The notes beneath the pieces are model-generated. The model did no database searches. It saw only the letters and a program-made list of their open reading frames with translations, and was not told the origin of the DNA. Position numbers and translations under genes: made by a program. From Dyadobacter jejuensis (GTDB taxonomy: Bacteria; Bacteroidota; Bacteroidia; Cytophagales; Spirosomataceae), in NCBI RefSeq assembly GCF_003149085.1, contig NZ_QGDT01000007.1:62001-126000 (forward strand): a stretch of 64,000 nucleotides of DNA, read 5' to 3'. Shown in pieces: positions 1 to 8,140 of the stretch (position 1 is the stretch's first letter; every line of letters starts with the position of its first letter).

Positions 1-442
1 CACGCAATCCATCAAAAGGATCTACTAGCTCTCCGAAGTCCTTTTTGTTAAGACTTATCCCCATGGCATTGATGGTAAAATCGCGACGGTTCTGATCGTC
101 CTGCAGGCTTCCATCCTCCACGGCAGGTTTTCGGGAATCGGACTGATAGGACTCCCGGCGAGCTCCTACAAATTCGAGCTCCAAGTCGCCTTGCTTGATT
201 TGAGCGGTGCCAAAATTCTTAAATATATGCACCTGCACCTGCGGGCCAAGCAGGGCTGCAACCCTTTCAGCTAGGGCTATACCACTACCCACCGTCACGA
301 TGTCGATGTCTTTACTGGGACGTTTGAGTATCAAATCTCTAACAAAACCACCTATCAAATATACCTGCTCCCCTAGCCCTTCCGAAGCTTCCAAAACACT
401 GGAAAGAATAGGGTACTCTGTTAATTCTTCTTTAAAATTCAT
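1..442 (-). CDS. CCA tRNA nucleotidyltransferase / poly(A) polymerase family, N-terminal part (runs off the window)
   Basis: This reverse-strand frame opens with ATG at 442 and stays open to the window edge, giving 147 residues. Translation shows the class II nucleotidyltransferase head domain. There is a GGFVRD motif near residues 32-37, the metal-binding DIDIV motif about ten residues later, and an RRDFTINA motif near residues 122-129, followed by DPFDG. These are hallmarks of enzymes that add or repair the CCA end of tRNA in the cytoplasm. The C-terminal RNA-binding part lies outside the window, so a CCA-adding enzyme cannot be separated from a poly(A) polymerase or an A-adding enzyme. The next gene to the right is also on the reverse strand, 109 bases away, so this is probably an independent housekeeping gene. 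The family call is secure; the exact specificity is inference. Confidence 0.9.
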   Translation of the reverse strand, partial: MNFKEELTEYPILSSVLEASEGLGEQVYLIGGFVRDLILKRPSKDIDIVTVGSGIALAERVAALLGPQVQVHIFKNFGTAQIKQGDLELEFVGARRESYQSDSRKPAVEDGSLQDDQNRRDFTINAMGISLNKKDFGELVDPFDGLR

Positions 443-551
443 ACTGCAAAGGTAATGTATCCTTATAATGAATGTACATGCGTTGATTCAATGGCCAGAA
501 AATTATTTATTCTAAAACCCCGTGCCGACTCTAAAAGAAAGCCGCTATACG

Positions 552-944
552 TCATGAATTTTTATTCACCATAAAAAATGCTGTCTTTGGAAAACGGCTA
601 AAGAGCTCTTCCTTTAAGGGTTCCGATAGGGGGAGCTCACCGATGGCCTCAGCCATACAGCGAAGCCATGCTACTGCGTCCTCTTCAGTAATGGCATGAG
701 GCATATGCCTGGCGCGCATCATAGGATGGCCATGAATATCGGAGTACAACTGGGGGCCGCCCAGAAACTGTGTTAAAAACAACCGCTGTTTTTCTTTGAT
801 TTCCTCTTTATTATTCTTAAATAGATGAGAAATCTGTTCATGCTCAAAAACCAGATCATAAAACCGATCGGTAAGGGCGCGAAGGGTGGTATCCCCTCCA
901 ATACGTTCATATAAGCTTATGTGGTCCATGACCAAAATTCGCAT
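552..944 (-). CDS. Group II truncated haemoglobin (2/2 globin)
   Basis: This 130-residue protein has the usual length of a bacterial 2/2 haemoglobin. The LYERIGG start motif is at residues 11-17, the FY pair (helix B, B9/B10) at 28-29, and KQ followed by FLGGP in the middle. The proximal haem-ligating histidine is H80 in the RARH motif, and the Trp typical of group II (position G8) is in AWL at 92-94. Family members bind oxygen, NO or related ligands in the cytoplasm and are often linked to nitrosative or oxidative stress. The physiological role here is not visible from context, because neither neighbour is functionally related. An alternative start at Met6 (position 929) lies just before the globin fold and is equally plausible. 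Family assignment is firm. Confidence 0.9.
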   Translation of the reverse strand: MRILVMDHISLYERIGGDTTLRALTDRFYDLVFEHEQISHLFKNNKEEIKEKQRLFLTQFLGGPQLYSDIHGHPMMRARHMPHAITEEDAVAWLRCMAEAIGELPLSEPLKEELFSRFPKTAFFMVNKNS

Positions 945-1242
945 TATTTATGATCCGCTGCAAATTCCATAGCACGTCAACTCCATATCCACTGCTTTCC
1001 ATACAAAATTACAGTGGCCATGCCCGCCTGTTTTACCCCTACCATAGGAGGGAATTAGCATCATCGGAGGATGTACCTACCAAGCCTGTCTACTTTTTTA
1101 GTGGTCATCCCTACTGTCTCGGATCGCTCCCGGCGGCCTGAGACCTAGAAAAACGAGGAATGAACCTATGGATTGTAACAGGTGCACTCGAGGAAATGCG
1201 CCATCAGTAACCATTTAACGGTCTATTTTAAAAATCAAATTT
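945..1242. other. Intergenic region between divergent globin and SRPBCC genes
   Basis: About 300 bases without a convincing gene. A 63-codon forward frame at 950-1141 has no recognisable motif or upstream signal, and I regard it as chance. No exact TAnnTTTG promoter with a proper -33 element was found by eye on either strand. Confidence 0.5.
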
Positions 1243-1695
1243 ATGGAAAATCAAGAATCGAAAGACCAACCCAAACCCACCATCACCGTATCCATCCTGG
1301 TGGAAGCCCCCCTTAGTACCGTATGGGATTACTGGACCCAGCCCAAGCATATACAAGGGTGGAACTTCGCTTCACCCGACTGGCATTGCCCTAAGGCCAG
1401 CAACGAATTGCAGGAGGGCGGCCACTTTTCCTATACCATGGCGTCAAAAAATGGGCCCGAACAATTCGACTTTTCGGGCCGGTACACCGCTGTGGTCCCC
1501 TTAAAAAGCATAGCCTATACCATGGACGATGACAGAAACGCAACGGTGACTTTCACGGAGTTAGAAGCAGGCATAGAAGTCATAGAAACCTTTGAGGCCG
1601 AAAACCAAAACACGCTCGAACTTCAGGAAATGGGCTGGCAGAGTATCCTTAAGCATTTTAAGGCTTACGTAGAATCGCAAGCGACGGCAGTGTAA
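1243..1695 (+). CDS. SRPBCC/AHSA1-like domain protein
   Basis: This 150-residue soluble protein has the pattern of the START/Bet v1-like AHSA1 (activator of Hsp90 ATPase homologue 1-like) family. An N-terminal segment of the form V.V.APLSTVWDYWTQP (about residues 16-34) is followed by a GWNFASPDWHCP stretch, a GG.F.Y strand, and a C-terminal helix of the form MGWQSIL..FKAYVE. Members have a deep hydrophobic cavity and bind lipids or small ligands; most bacterial members have no known substrate. There is no signal peptide, so it is cytoplasmic. It stands alone, 109 bases before a DsrE-like gene on the same strand. No Shine-Dalgarno site is evident, as is common in this phylum. The fold call is strong; the function is unknown. 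Confidence 0.85.
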   Translation: MENQESKDQPKPTITVSILVEAPLSTVWDYWTQPKHIQGWNFASPDWHCPKASNELQEGGHFSYTMASKNGPEQFDFSGRYTAVVPLKSIAYTMDDDRNATVTFTELEAGIEVIETFEAENQNTLELQEMGWQSILKHFKAYVESQATAV

Positions 1696-1804
1696 CCTGC
1701 CGTATTCCAAGGCGCCTGCAGGCCCATAGTCACACAAAAAATTATGGCTAGCTATACTATTAAAGGCTTCTATTTAGTTTTCTAAGGGTAACATAAATAC
1801 TATA

Positions 1805-2179
1805 ATGGAAACCACAGACACCCCCCAAAAAGATTATAAAACGGTCGTTCAATTAACCTCTGACGAGCCTAGGGTATTTAAGAGCATGATCCGTCAAATC
1901 GGAAACCTCCTCGATTATTTGGATGGAAGAGTATCAGTAGAAATCATATGTCATGGTGCATCAGCGGCTTTTTGCAGGAAAGACGACAACCCCTTCCAGG
2001 CAGAGCTCCAGGCGCTTCAGGCACGAGGAGTCCTCATAATGGCCTGTATCAAGATGTTGGATTCCGCTTCTTTGAATCAGGATCAGCTCTTAGAGAAAAC
2101 GATCATTATCCCTTCGGGGATAGGCCGGCTGGTGCTGCGGCAGCATGAGGGCTGGAGCTATATTAGAGCCGGGATATAA
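1805..2179 (+). CDS. DsrE/DsrF-like family protein
   Basis: This 124-residue cytoplasmic protein has the DsrE-like alpha/beta layout. A first strand of the form KTVVQLTS is followed by a helix (MIRQIGNLLDYL), a second strand (VSVEIICHG), then an L.ARGV segment and a CIKML segment with one cysteine, and finally an EGW.YI..GI tail. DsrE-like proteins include sulfur-relay proteins and many small stand-alone homologues of unknown role; the single cysteine (about residue 81) is where sulfur carriers often have theirs. No sulfur-relay partner is adjacent, so a role in sulfur transfer is not supported here. The following protease gene starts well after the stop if its internal ATG is used. Confidence 0.8.
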   Translation: METTDTPQKDYKTVVQLTSDEPRVFKSMIRQIGNLLDYLDGRVSVEIICHGASAAFCRKDDNPFQAELQALQARGVLIMACIKMLDSASLNQDQLLEKTIIIPSGIGRLVLRQHEGWSYIRAGI

Positions 2180-2315
2180 TCTAAAAATAGAACCCGTACT
2201 AGCAAATAATAGGAAAAACAATTGTGTAAACGGTATTCTTTTGCAATATTATTTGATTATATTGTACTATCAAGACAGGACAACAAATCGTTTCACAACT
2301 AACACGATCTATCCT

Positions 2316-3404
2316 ATGAAAGCGCAAGAATCCCCTAAAAAAAAGGATGGTACGACATCGTCGTACTGTAAGCTTATGTCCGTCCCTCCGAGGCCGTTAG
2401 CACCCGATGTGGTGGGCATGAGGGCTAGCATGATCTTAATGTCTCGAAACAAATGGGCGAATGGCACCAAATTGAAATACTATTTTTTCAATGGAAGCAA
2501 CGATGGAAGTCCGTCCACTTGGAAAGGCACTAAGGCCCAGATGGATGTGGTTCGCGCCGCCTTTGCCGCCTGGAAAAATGTTGGGATAGGCCTAGAATTC
2601 ACCGAAACTTCGGATAAAAACGAGGCAGAAATCCGGATCGGTTTTATGCGGGGAGATGGCTCCTGGTCGTACCTGGGTCGCGACATCATCGACTTTGTCC
2701 CATCGCCTGACGAACGTACGATGAATTTCGGATGGGATATCAGCAATGAGATTGACACCGCCATCCATGAGATAGGACATACCTTAGGTGCTCCACATGA
2801 ACATCAAAATCCATTTGCTGGCATTGTCTGGGACGAAGAGGCCGTATATGCCGCCTTGGCCGCCCCACCCAATAACTGGTCAAGAGAGACTACCTTCCAC
2901 AACATTATTAGGAAGCTGAACCCCCAGGAGGTAGAAGGATCCACCCATGACCCCAATTCGGTGATGCATTACCCTTTCGGACCTGGACTGATTTTGGAGC
3001 CAGAAGGATTCCGTAACGGTATATTTCCTGCCGGTGGACTATCGGCCAAGGACAAAGAATTTGTGGCTAAGTTTTACCCCCCCTTTCCTAAAAATGATGA
3101 AGTAGAAATGACACTGGGAAAATCGGAAATACTGAATATTGAGGCTGGGGGCCAAAAGAATTTTATTTTTAAACCCAAAATCTCAAAACGATACAAAATA
3201 GAGACATTTGGCCAAATGGATACGGTCATGGTACTACTGGAACGTACCGCTACCGACGACATCTATATGGCTGGCGATGATGACAGTGGCACCTGGTTTA
3301 ACTCAAAACTACATATACGCCTCATTAAAGGACGTGAATATGTGATCCGACTCCGATTATACTATGCCGAAAGTCATGGATCTGGCTCCATTATGGTTTA
3401 TTAA
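2316..3404 (+). CDS. Astacin-type (M12A) zinc metalloprotease with C-terminal PPC-like domain
   Basis: The ATG at 2316 gives 362 residues. A longer frame reaching back to 2145 would overlap the DsrE gene, and its extra residues resemble translated non-coding DNA. The zinc motif HEIGHTLGAPHEH is at residues 151-163 (ligands H151, H155, H161; catalytic E152). The Met-turn SVMHY, with the astacin-type tyrosine, is at 215-219. Residues from about 270 onward form a beta-rich region resembling bacterial pre-peptidase C-terminal domains. Family members are zinc endopeptidases, usually secreted. Here I see no signal peptide or propeptide: the N-terminus is polar and lysine-rich. That is odd for the family and leaves its location unclear. 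It is transcribed alone and followed by an AT-rich hairpin. Confidence 0.88.
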   Translation: MKAQESPKKKDGTTSSYCKLMSVPPRPLAPDVVGMRASMILMSRNKWANGTKLKYYFFNGSNDGSPSTWKGTKAQMDVVRAAFAAWKNVGIGLEFTETSDKNEAEIRIGFMRGDGSWSYLGRDIIDFVPSPDERTMNFGWDISNEIDTAIHEIGHTLGAPHEHQNPFAGIVWDEEAVYAALAAPPNNWSRETTFHNIIRKLNPQEVEGSTHDPNSVMHYPFGPGLILEPEGFRNGIFPAGGLSAKDKEFVAKFYPPFPKNDEVEMTLGKSEILNIEAGGQKNFIFKPKISKRYKIETFGQMDTVMVLLERTATDDIYMAGDDDSGTWFNSKLHIRLIKGREYVIRLRLYYAESHGSGSIMVY

Positions 3405-3470
3405 TCGAGATCCAAGAGCGAAATGGAGCGTTTTATAAACAAAAAAACCTCTGAAAGGAACATTTTCAAA

Positions 3471-3510
3471 GCAAATATTAGAAAGAACTAATCTTTTTTC
3501 TAATATTTGC
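3471..3510. terminator. AT-rich perfect hairpin downstream of the metalloprotease gene
   Basis: Arms of 14 bases at 3471-3484 and 3497-3510 are perfect reverse complements around a 12-base loop. The stem is AT-rich and lies 66 bases past the protease stop. No clean T-run follows, so a terminator role is likely but not certain. The rest of 3405-3787 shows no gene. Confidence 0.5.
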
Positions 3511-3787
3511 TCGAATTATTTTACACTATTTATCAATATTTATGCCATTTTTTTTATTTTGAACCTCCAAACACTTGACTAAAATTCAAGCCATGTTACA
3601 AAAGATCTTGAAGGTAGGTCCTTTATAGTTCTAAGCACTGCTGTAGGTTTTAAACAAACACATTATAATCCTTTATTCAGAGAGCAATTCATTGTAAAAT
3701 GTCCCTTGAGTTGACAAATTGGTAGTTGCAACAAAAGATCTAGTTTAAAACGGATCGTCATGAATCGCCTCAAAAGTACAGAATCAA

Positions 3788-4393
3788 ATGAAAACCATTG
3801 TCTTGCTGTCACTTACGATACTAGGGGCATGCTCCCAAAAGAAGGAGAACCGCCCGTTAAGCCAACTGCAAATGGCTGAAAACATTCCTGTAACCCAGCA
3901 ATATACTTATAATAAAACGACCCAAGACGGAAAGAAAATCAAGATCGTTGAAACAAGAATCAAGGACATTCGATTCGCCGAATTAACCATCTACACCGAA
4001 GGATATCGTCGCAATATCCCCTTAGAAATTGGAGCCATCGACCCGGTCGATCGGGTGGAGCTGGCCGACATCGATCAAAATGGAGAGGAAGAGCTCATTA
4101 TATTCACCAAAGAACTTGAAGGGAATCGTAAGGGCGATTTTATGATATTGGCCAATTCAACGGAAGGGGAGCTTACAAAAATTGAAACCGAACCGCTAGA
4201 TCCCAAGGAATATTTAAGGGATGGAATGTTGGAAGGGTACTTGGGTTTCGACCGCTTTAGCATAGAAGAAGACCGGCTGGTAAGAACCTACCCGTATTTT
4301 GACGTTAATCAGTATAATAGCAAGAATAACGGAAAAACAAGGCAGGTAATCTATAAATTACATGATTTACAAATCCTGATGAAGGCTCCATAG
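3788..4393 (+). CDS. Small lipoprotein resembling periplasmic lysozyme inhibitor (PliI) family
   Basis: This 201-residue protein starts with a short lipoprotein signal whose lipobox is LGAC (Cys15), so it is probably lipid-anchored in the envelope. The middle has a calcium-loop-like segment (DIDQNGEEELIIF, about residues 95-107). The C-terminal third reads GYLGFDRFSIEEDRLVRTYP and then G.TRQVIYKL. That resembles the closing part of PliI, a periplasmic inhibitor of invertebrate-type lysozyme, where G-(H/F)D-F, LVR-(F/Y)P and a TR...Y.L ending recur. The serine/glycine/tyrosine loop that PliI inserts into the lysozyme active site is not clearly conserved (here EGNRKGDF). I therefore call it PliI-like in fold and leave inhibitory activity open. 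No operon partner is present. Confidence 0.6.
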   Translation: MKTIVLLSLTILGACSQKKENRPLSQLQMAENIPVTQQYTYNKTTQDGKKIKIVETRIKDIRFAELTIYTEGYRRNIPLEIGAIDPVDRVELADIDQNGEEELIIFTKELEGNRKGDFMILANSTEGELTKIETEPLDPKEYLRDGMLEGYLGFDRFSIEEDRLVRTYPYFDVNQYNSKNNGKTRQVIYKLHDLQILMKAP

Positions 4394-4928
4394 CTACCGC
4401 AAAGATCAGAAGATCGACATCATAAATCCTAATCAACTCCTATCCCCAGGGCAGTACTACGATTTTTTGTAAACAATGTCCCCACTCGAACCTACTATAC
4501 AAACTATCTATCGATAATCTACCTCGTACCGCGCGTGATGAACATAAAAATAGATACTTAATAGCACGCCTTATGGTATTGAGTTCACCGCCCTCATCCA
4601 GTTACTATAGATAGTTTTAAAAACCAGCGTTTCATCAGGCGATTCAACTTTTGACAAAGGGTAGTTTGTGTAAGAAATGCATGGATCGGTTTCTGGGTAG
4701 TTTAGTAATTTATATTGATTATAAATTAGGCAGGTTCTAAATTTAAAATTACCCTAATTATTCTTATTTTTCTTCTTTGACCCCATGTAACCGAATTAAA
4801 ATAGATTGAACCTTGTACGGTTTCCAGCAAACAGGTATTTATAAGTTACCCTTATTAACATTAAGATTAGTAATTGAAATCCTATAGAAATATGACTATA
4901 CGGATTGCCAATTCATTTTAAAACTTTG

Positions 4929-4947
4929 ATATTTCGGCCCGAAATAT
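4929..4947. promoter_or_regulatory. 19-base perfect palindrome, operator-like
   Basis: Arms ATATTTCGG and CCGAAATAT flank one central base, with no mismatch. A two-fold symmetric site of this size suits a dimeric repressor or activator. It lies about 400 bases before the identified promoter and 790 before the surface-protein start, so its target is unclear. Confidence 0.35.
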
Positions 4948-5341
4948 AGGCTAAATATATTCTATATGCTTTCAATTAGGGCCATATTCAAATTTGACTC
5001 CAGTATCAAAGCAAGTGATTATTATATTACAATAGGTCACTTGGAATCCTTTGTAAAATATAGAAACTTCTATTAATCCATATTAAAACAATACCAACAC
5101 CTACGTGTACAGGTAAACGTTATTCTATTTACCCCTGACAAAGAACTTGTACACGGTAAATAAGGCTGTTGGTCAACGGTATACCGACTGTTTAAGATAC
5201 CTTAAGATATTTCTATAAGGTGGATTAGTACCTACCCAACAGACGACCCAGCTTCTCTAACAAACCTACTTCTCGAACTATTACGAAACAATCGATTTTA
5301 AACTACCCATAAAACATTCATAACAAGCAGGTTATAAAGAC

Positions 5342-5371
5342 TTGCAACTATTCATTCGGTCACTATATTTG
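5342..5371 (+). promoter_or_regulatory. Bacteroidota-type sigma-A promoter for the surface-protein gene
   Basis: The -33 element TTG is at 5342-5344, followed by exactly 19 bases and the -7 element TATATTTG at 5364-5371. That matches the phylum consensus TTTG-N19-TAnnTTTG. It would give a transcript with an unusually long untranslated leader of about 340 bases before the ATG at 5717. Confidence 0.65.
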
Positions 5372-5716
5372 CATCAAAACAGAAAAAAAATTCGAGACTA
5401 ACCCCTGGAATTAAAGGGAAGCAATTTCTATAAAAAACAAAATTTATTACGACTGCACAATCGGTAGTCACTCGCTTCATTAGCAGGTATATAACATACT
5501 ATTGGCAGCATTTTCTAGGTACAAAGTTCAAATGGACTTTGATATTCCTATAGTGCTATTCTTATAGCCTTACTCTATTGAAAACCATAAAAATCTAGTC
5601 AACAACCGAGTTCAAATAGAATACTGCAGTATACTACCAAATTAACCTCGGCGACACCAATTACCAATTTACAAGTAAATATCTAAAACCTCTATCTCTC
5701 AAAATTTAATACCATC

Positions 5717-8140
5717 ATGAAAAAAAAAACCAGTATACCTCAAAGGCCTCCCCTTATCCACTGGACAAACACCTTGTTTATTATGATCGGTCTAGGATGG
5801 TTTTCAATATCAATGGCCACTGCAGCGAACGAAACGTTTCCTGCCGGAGCCTTTATCGTCAATATGGGTGTAGTTCCACAAACTGAAGGTAACGGACTTA
5901 AACCATATGGTATGGTTTATGATCTTCTAAAAAACTATGGTGTAAATGTTAGGTGGGTGATCAATGAGTCGAAAGATAAGGACGGGACCGATTTTATTCA
6001 TGAGGGAGTGACCTACCGGGGCGGGACCTTTATAATCCCGGCTAACCTTCGCACTACAGCGGTAAACTCGGCCATCAACTCCTGGAAAAGCCAAGGTGTG
6101 GTGGGCAACACGACTAACACTCCTTTGACTATCGACGTAGATTACGTCCTTAAAGTAGCACCCAAATGGGTTCTCGACCATAAAAATGGGAGTATCGCAG
6201 CAGGTTTTTTCGAATCTGCAGGTATACCAGCTACAGCTCACGGTGGGAGTAGCGATAAAAATTGGAAGGAACCTTCCGAACTAAATAGCTGCGACGACAT
6301 ATTTGTAATGCCGCACGCTGACCCAACTTGGACTACACATAGTAATCTTTATGATTGGAATAAGGACCATAAAGGGGCCATTTGGGCGGGATGTCATGCC
6401 GTAAGTGTATTGGAAAACCTAAAGAACCCTGCCAATACCATTCAAATGAACTTCCTCACTTCTGGTGCACCCAATGGTGCTACATCAGGACTAATTCCTT
6501 ATGGAGACCACGATGACCCTGAATTGCCCTTTACACATGTTTTGCCTGGCGATCCTGCTTCACAATATATGGGCATTACCGATGAGGCTCACACCAATGG
6601 CTCTGAGCGCGTATTCCTACCGAAGGTAGGTGGTAGCTGGTTACCTTCCACCAAAATGATTACCTACGCCTCGATCGTCAAGAAAACTACCTATGCCCCA
6701 GGTACGGCCGCCATCAATGTGTATGGCCGCGCCTTTGGCGACAACACCCGTGGACAAGTCATGTACCAGGCTGGGCATGATATAGGAGGCAATAAAGCCG
6801 AAAACGTTGGTGCCCAAAGAATCTTCTTTAACTGGAGCTTTTTAGCCATTATTGACAAGGCTCCTCAACTGGCCCTGTCGCTGCCTCCAGGCTCTAGTGA
6901 GTTCGTTGGCGCCAGTGCTCAAATCCAGCTAGGGGCCGTCAGCGTTACACCAGGTGTTACTTACAAATGGACCAATAGTTGCGGCGGGACTTTTAGCAAC
7001 GCCAACATTGCCAATCCGATATTTACCGCTCCCAATGCTATAACAAATACCCCTTGCTTAATTACCTGTACGGTCACCGATGCCTGTGGCCGCGAAACAG
7101 TAGAAAGTAAATCCATCACCGTCGTTGGACCAATTACCCTCTCAGGGTCGGTCTTCAATGATGCAAATGGCTTGAGCGATCTTACAGTTAATGGCACTAA
7201 GATAGGTCAACTCTCAAGCTCTCCTAGCATTCCTTTGTTCGTCAACATCAGTGATGCCGCCGGAACTACCGTAGCCTCCGTGGCTGTAGACCCAGCAGGC
7301 AACTACCAATGGACTACTGCCAATTATAATAATGAAGAATATACTTTTAGTCTGAACACGATTCAGGCTACCGTTGGGCAACCCAAGCTACCCACCCCTT
7401 CCAGTTTAACGGGAAAAGATGGGGCTGTATGGGCCAACATAGGCGAAAACATGGGTACTGGAACCGGAAGTGATGGGACTCCCAATGGAGAAGTGAAAGC
7501 AACGATTGCCAATGCAGGCATTGCCAATATTAATTTTGGTATTGAAATGGCCCCGATAGCAGGCAAAGGAAACTTTACGGCAACAAATGCAAAAGGAAGT
7601 GCATTCATAGACGTGCCGTTGGCTACCTTCACCAATTTGGCCCATAGCTCAGATGACACTCCTGGTAACGTAGCCAAAATTATCATTACCAGTATCCCAG
7701 CAAACGCCACGGCCATTAAAATAAATGGGGTAACCTACGACTCGGGTAATCCCATGCCTATTAACGGGGTAGAAATCAGTACCGATGCAAATGGTCTACC
7801 AGTTTCGGGAACTACCATTTCCATAAATCCAGATTCCGACGGGGCAACAACTGTTGTTATCCCTTTTATGGCAGTGGACAACGCAGGAGTAAAATCCGTA
7901 AATAAAGCTACTGAGGGCCAAGCAACCGTAGCACTCTCCGATCCATTACAAACTATATCAGGATCCGTATTCAATGACACCAACGGCCTAAGCGACCTTA
8001 CAGTCAATGGAACCAAAATAGGCAATTTGGGCACCACTGGAACACCTATAGCACTTTTTGTAAACATTACTGATGCCACCGACATCATCGTGGCCACAAT
8101 TCCTGTCGACCTCAATACCGGGGTATACGCTTGGACGTAG
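5717..8140 (+). CDS. N-terminal 807-residue product of the interrupted surface protein
   Basis: This is the part translated if the TAG at 8138-8140 is read as a stop. It keeps the signal peptide, the GATase-like N-terminal domain, the Ig-like region, one full 272-residue module and the start of the second. It lacks the C-terminal sorting domain, so it would reach the periplasm but probably not the cell surface. The corresponding place in the first module reads WTTANY; here it reads WT, stop, APDG, which makes a single-codon change the simplest explanation. Confidence 0.7.
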   Translation: MKKKTSIPQRPPLIHWTNTLFIMIGLGWFSISMATAANETFPAGAFIVNMGVVPQTEGNGLKPYGMVYDLLKNYGVNVRWVINESKDKDGTDFIHEGVTYRGGTFIIPANLRTTAVNSAINSWKSQGVVGNTTNTPLTIDVDYVLKVAPKWVLDHKNGSIAAGFFESAGIPATAHGGSSDKNWKEPSELNSCDDIFVMPHADPTWTTHSNLYDWNKDHKGAIWAGCHAVSVLENLKNPANTIQMNFLTSGAPNGATSGLIPYGDHDDPELPFTHVLPGDPASQYMGITDEAHTNGSERVFLPKVGGSWLPSTKMITYASIVKKTTYAPGTAAINVYGRAFGDNTRGQVMYQAGHDIGGNKAENVGAQRIFFNWSFLAIIDKAPQLALSLPPGSSEFVGASAQIQLGAVSVTPGVTYKWTNSCGGTFSNANIANPIFTAPNAITNTPCLITCTVTDACGRETVESKSITVVGPITLSGSVFNDANGLSDLTVNGTKIGQLSSSPSIPLFVNISDAAGTTVASVAVDPAGNYQWTTANYNNEEYTFSLNTIQATVGQPKLPTPSSLTGKDGAVWANIGENMGTGTGSDGTPNGEVKATIANAGIANINFGIEMAPIAGKGNFTATNAKGSAFIDVPLATFTNLAHSSDDTPGNVAKIIITSIPANATAIKINGVTYDSGNPMPINGVEISTDANGLPVSGTTISINPDSDGATTVVIPFMAVDNAGVKSVNKATEGQATVALSDPLQTISGSVFNDTNGLSDLTVNGTKIGNLGTTGTPIALFVNITDATDIIVATIPVDLNTGVYAWT

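Larger units (their letters stand above)
4394..5716. other. 1.3-kb AT-rich non-coding region
   Basis: No frame of useful length or recognisable protein appears on either strand. The region is AT-rich and holds the palindrome at 4929-4947 and the promoter at 5342-5371. Shorter symmetric elements include CGGTATACCG at 5177-5186 and 11-base inverted arms at 4501-4511 and 4607-4617. It precedes the large surface-protein gene and may carry its control region or a small RNA; neither is shown. Confidence 0.6.

Noticed and set aside
207..455. Forward frame of 82 codons near the left edge
   Set aside because: It lies antisense to the clear CCA nucleotidyltransferase frame on the other strand and has no motif of its own.
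442..455. TACCTTTG on the reverse strand just before the CCA nucleotidyltransferase start
   Set aside because: It would require a leaderless transcript, and the -33 position does not match.
950..1141. Forward frame of 63 codons after the globin gene
   Set aside because: No recognisable motif, promoter or ribosome site; low-complexity composition suggests chance.
2145..2315. N-terminal extension of the metalloprotease reaching into the DsrE gene
   Set aside because: Extra residues look like translated intergenic DNA and do not add a signal peptide; the ATG at 2316 is better placed.
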